Source of the DNA: Cytobacillus pseudoceanisediminis
GTDB lineage: Bacteria; Bacillota; Bacilli; Bacillales; Cytobacillaceae
Direction: 5' to 3'
NCBI RefSeq assembly: GCF_023516215.1
Contig: NZ_CP097349.1
Span: forward strand, 3,984,001-4,048,000
DNA length: 64,000 nt
The notes under the pieces are model-generated. The model was not told where the DNA came from and made no database searches. It saw only the letters and a list, made by a program, of their open reading frames with translations. A program made the translations under genes and the position numbers. Shown in pieces: positions 59,195 through 64,000 of this stretch (the stretch's first letter is position 1; each line of letters starts with the position of its first letter).

Positions 59195-59656
59195 CTATTT
59201 ATATTTCAAAGTGGTTAACATTGCCTTAAGCATTCTTGCCCTCAGCTCATCCCTGAATGGAAGATCAATATACAGAACAGAGCGGTCTATAACACTAAGC
59301 ATTATTTTAGCTTCCCTATGTGTTATAATCTCTTCTTCTACCAGACGGTAAATGACATTCTCTGCACTGCTCTGGGCAATCCTGCTTTGAACCAATGAAA
59401 TTAACTGGTCAATTAAATCAGCATGGTCATAGGACTGGACTTTCATAATCCGGATGAAGCCCCCGCCTCCCCGCTTACTTTCTACTGCATAGCCTTTCTC
59501 AATCGTGAAACGGGTGTTGATCACATAATTGATCTGAGAAGGAACACACTGGAACTTATCAGCAATTTCACTTCTTTTAATTTCCACGATTTCCCTTTCG
59601 CTCTTCTCTAAAACCTGTTTTAGATAATTTTCAATTATGTCGGATATATTCCTCAC
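59195..59656 (-). CDS. ctsR: Transcriptional repressor CtsR
   Basis: CtsR represses class III heat-shock genes such as its own operon, clpE and clpP. GTG at 59656 (VRNISDIIENYLKQVLEKSE) follows GGGGGAGGCCTG and gives 153 aa; the longer frame to 59800 crosses the promoter. The winged helix has IADKFQCVPSQINYVINTRF and GGGGFIRI. It autoregulates through the operator at 59677-59693. Confidence 0.97.
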   Translation of the reverse strand: MRNISDIIENYLKQVLEKSEREIVEIKRSEIADKFQCVPSQINYVINTRFTIEKGYAVESKRGGGGFIRIMKVQSYDHADLIDQLISLVQSRIAQSSAENVIYRLVEEEIITHREAKIMLSVIDRSVLYIDLPFRDELRARMLKAMLTTLKYK

Positions 59657-59676
59657 CAGGCCTCCCCCTATCTGAC

Positions 59677-59693
59677 TTTGACTATATTTGACA
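59677..59693 (-). promoter_or_regulatory. CtsR operator
   Basis: The heptads TGTCAAA and AGTCAAA lie in direct repeat with the 3-base spacer TAT, matching the CtsR consensus. The operator begins just after the -10 element and overlaps the expected transcription start, so binding should block initiation. Confidence 0.95.
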
Positions 59694-59696
59694 TTA

Positions 59697-59726
59697 ATTA
59701 TACATGATTTATGTAATTTCTTGCAA
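59697..59726 (-). promoter_or_regulatory. Sigma-A promoter of the ctsR operon
   Basis: Minus-strand TTGCAA (59721-59726) and TATAAT (59697-59702) are spaced by 18 bp. From here to the 5S terminator (59727-60130) I see no gene. Confidence 0.88.
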
Positions 59727-60130
59727 TTGGCGGGTATTAATAATTTTCCCCCATTTTTTGACTTCCCAAACCTGAAAATGGAAGTTAATGTCGATAACAA
59801 TATATTTTTGATTGGGCGGGTTTGTGCTTGGATGGGAGAAGTTTTTTTGGAGGCTGGGAAGTGTTTTGCGCTTGATTGCCAGATGGACAGATGATATGGT
59901 TAGCTGTCCTGGCTTGATGTTCGGTCGGAATAGAGAGATGGAATCCTGCAGAATGGCTGAATGAACCTGCTGAATGCCCTGATTCTGGATTCTATGAAGC
60001 TGCGATGCAGTTAGCGATACTTTTATCTAGCATGAATTGAGCTTTATGAAGTAAACTCACATTTAGCCCAATTTCCCACTAAAAAGCAGAGTCCAAATAA
60101 GAAATTTGTATTCAATAAATCTCCAGACAT

Positions 60131-60161
60131 ACAAAAAAGAGCACCCATCAGGTGCTCTTTC
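60131..60161 (-). terminator. Terminator of the rRNA operon
   Basis: AGAGCACC and GGGTGCTCT pair around a TGAT loop and are followed by TTTTTT on the minus strand, just after 5S. Confidence 0.93.
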
Positions 60162-60165
60162 ATAT

Positions 60166-60282
<117 letters not shown>

Positions 60283-60360
60283 CTATTTGGTTGAAGAAAC
60301 TTCGTTCCCTCAAAACTAGATAATGTATGAAGAAGTATTTGCCGAGTATTCACCAATGAC

Positions 60361-60482
60361 TTGTCTAGCTTCGGCTCCTAACTTCTCGGCCGTTTCGATC
60401 CGTCCCTCCAAATCCCAAAACCAGGATTTGAATGGCCGGCTCTCCAACGTCTCTCGAAGTTGAACAGTCGCCTCCGCTTTTC
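60361..60482. repeat. Repeat-like element in the 23S-5S spacer
   Basis: On the minus strand it starts AAAAGCGGAGGCG and ends GAAGCTAGACAA, the ends of the element at 41048-41169, with a different interior that includes CAACTTC and GAAGTTA as partly complementary segments. It fills most of the spacer. Shared ancestry is inferred from the ends. Confidence 0.5.
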
Positions 60483-60484
60483 GT

Positions 60485-64000
<3,516 letters not shown>

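Overview
The window is a chromosomal segment of a Gram-positive, endospore-forming bacterium of the Bacillaceae (Bacillus in the wide sense). The reasons are: a Bacillus subtilis-like gene order from an rRNA operon through ctsR-mcsA-mcsB-clpC-radA-disA, the rpo/fus/tuf block and the S10-spc-alpha ribosomal clusters to cwlD and salA; CtsR and T-box regulation; strong AGGAGG ribosome binding sites; and sporulation genes (sigH, cwlD). All supported genes lie on the minus strand, so the window reads biologically from 64000 down to 1.

Layout in transcription order. 64000-60166: 3' part of a 16S gene, a spacer without tRNA, 23S, a 23S-5S spacer and 5S with a terminator. 59693-55086: CtsR-controlled ctsR-mcsA-mcsB-clpC. 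54772-43869: radA, disA, yacL, ispD, ispF, gltX, a T-box leader with cysE-cysS, then mrnC, rlmB and rae1 (DNA integrity, c-di-AMP, isoprenoids, aminoacyl-tRNA synthetases, RNA processing). 43864-39154: sigH, rpmGB-secE-nusG, rplK-rplA, L10 leader and rplJ-rplL. 38852-25713: rsmC-like methylase, rpoB, rpoC, rplGB, rpsL, rpsG, fusA, tuf. 25340-10213: rpsJ through rplQ (27 genes, including secY, adk, map, a KOW protein, infA, rpmJ, rpoA). 9619-5307: ecfA1-ecfA2-ecfT-truA and, from its own promoter with an L13 leader, rplM-rpsI. 4945-1661: a proC-proB-proA proline cluster lying between rpsI and ybaK. 1433-1: ybaK, cwlD and the first codons of salA.

Regulation visible in the sequence: sigma-A type promoters before ctsR, sigH, rpmGB, rplK, rplJ, rpoB, rplGB, rpsJ and rplM; a CtsR operator; a tRNA-Cys type T-box; L10 and L13 leaders; several intrinsic terminators and unexplained leader hairpins (before gltX, rpoB and ecfA1).

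Most notable observations. (1) Five genes (ybaK, ecfA2, rae1, rlmB, ispF) are each broken by a single missing base in a homopolymer (four A6 where A7 is expected, one G5 where G6 is expected). Sequencing undercalls are the simplest reading. (2) A family of short interspersed repeats with conserved ends occurs between rplK and rplA (a 122-bp copy followed by a 42-bp internally deleted copy), after rplL, and in the 23S-5S spacer. (3) A structured 5' leader precedes gltX, a 44-codon ORF with a good ribosome binding site precedes rpoB, and stacked hairpins precede the ECF transporter genes. No CRISPR array, insertion sequence, prophage or clearly new multi-gene system was found; the region is mostly conserved housekeeping DNA.
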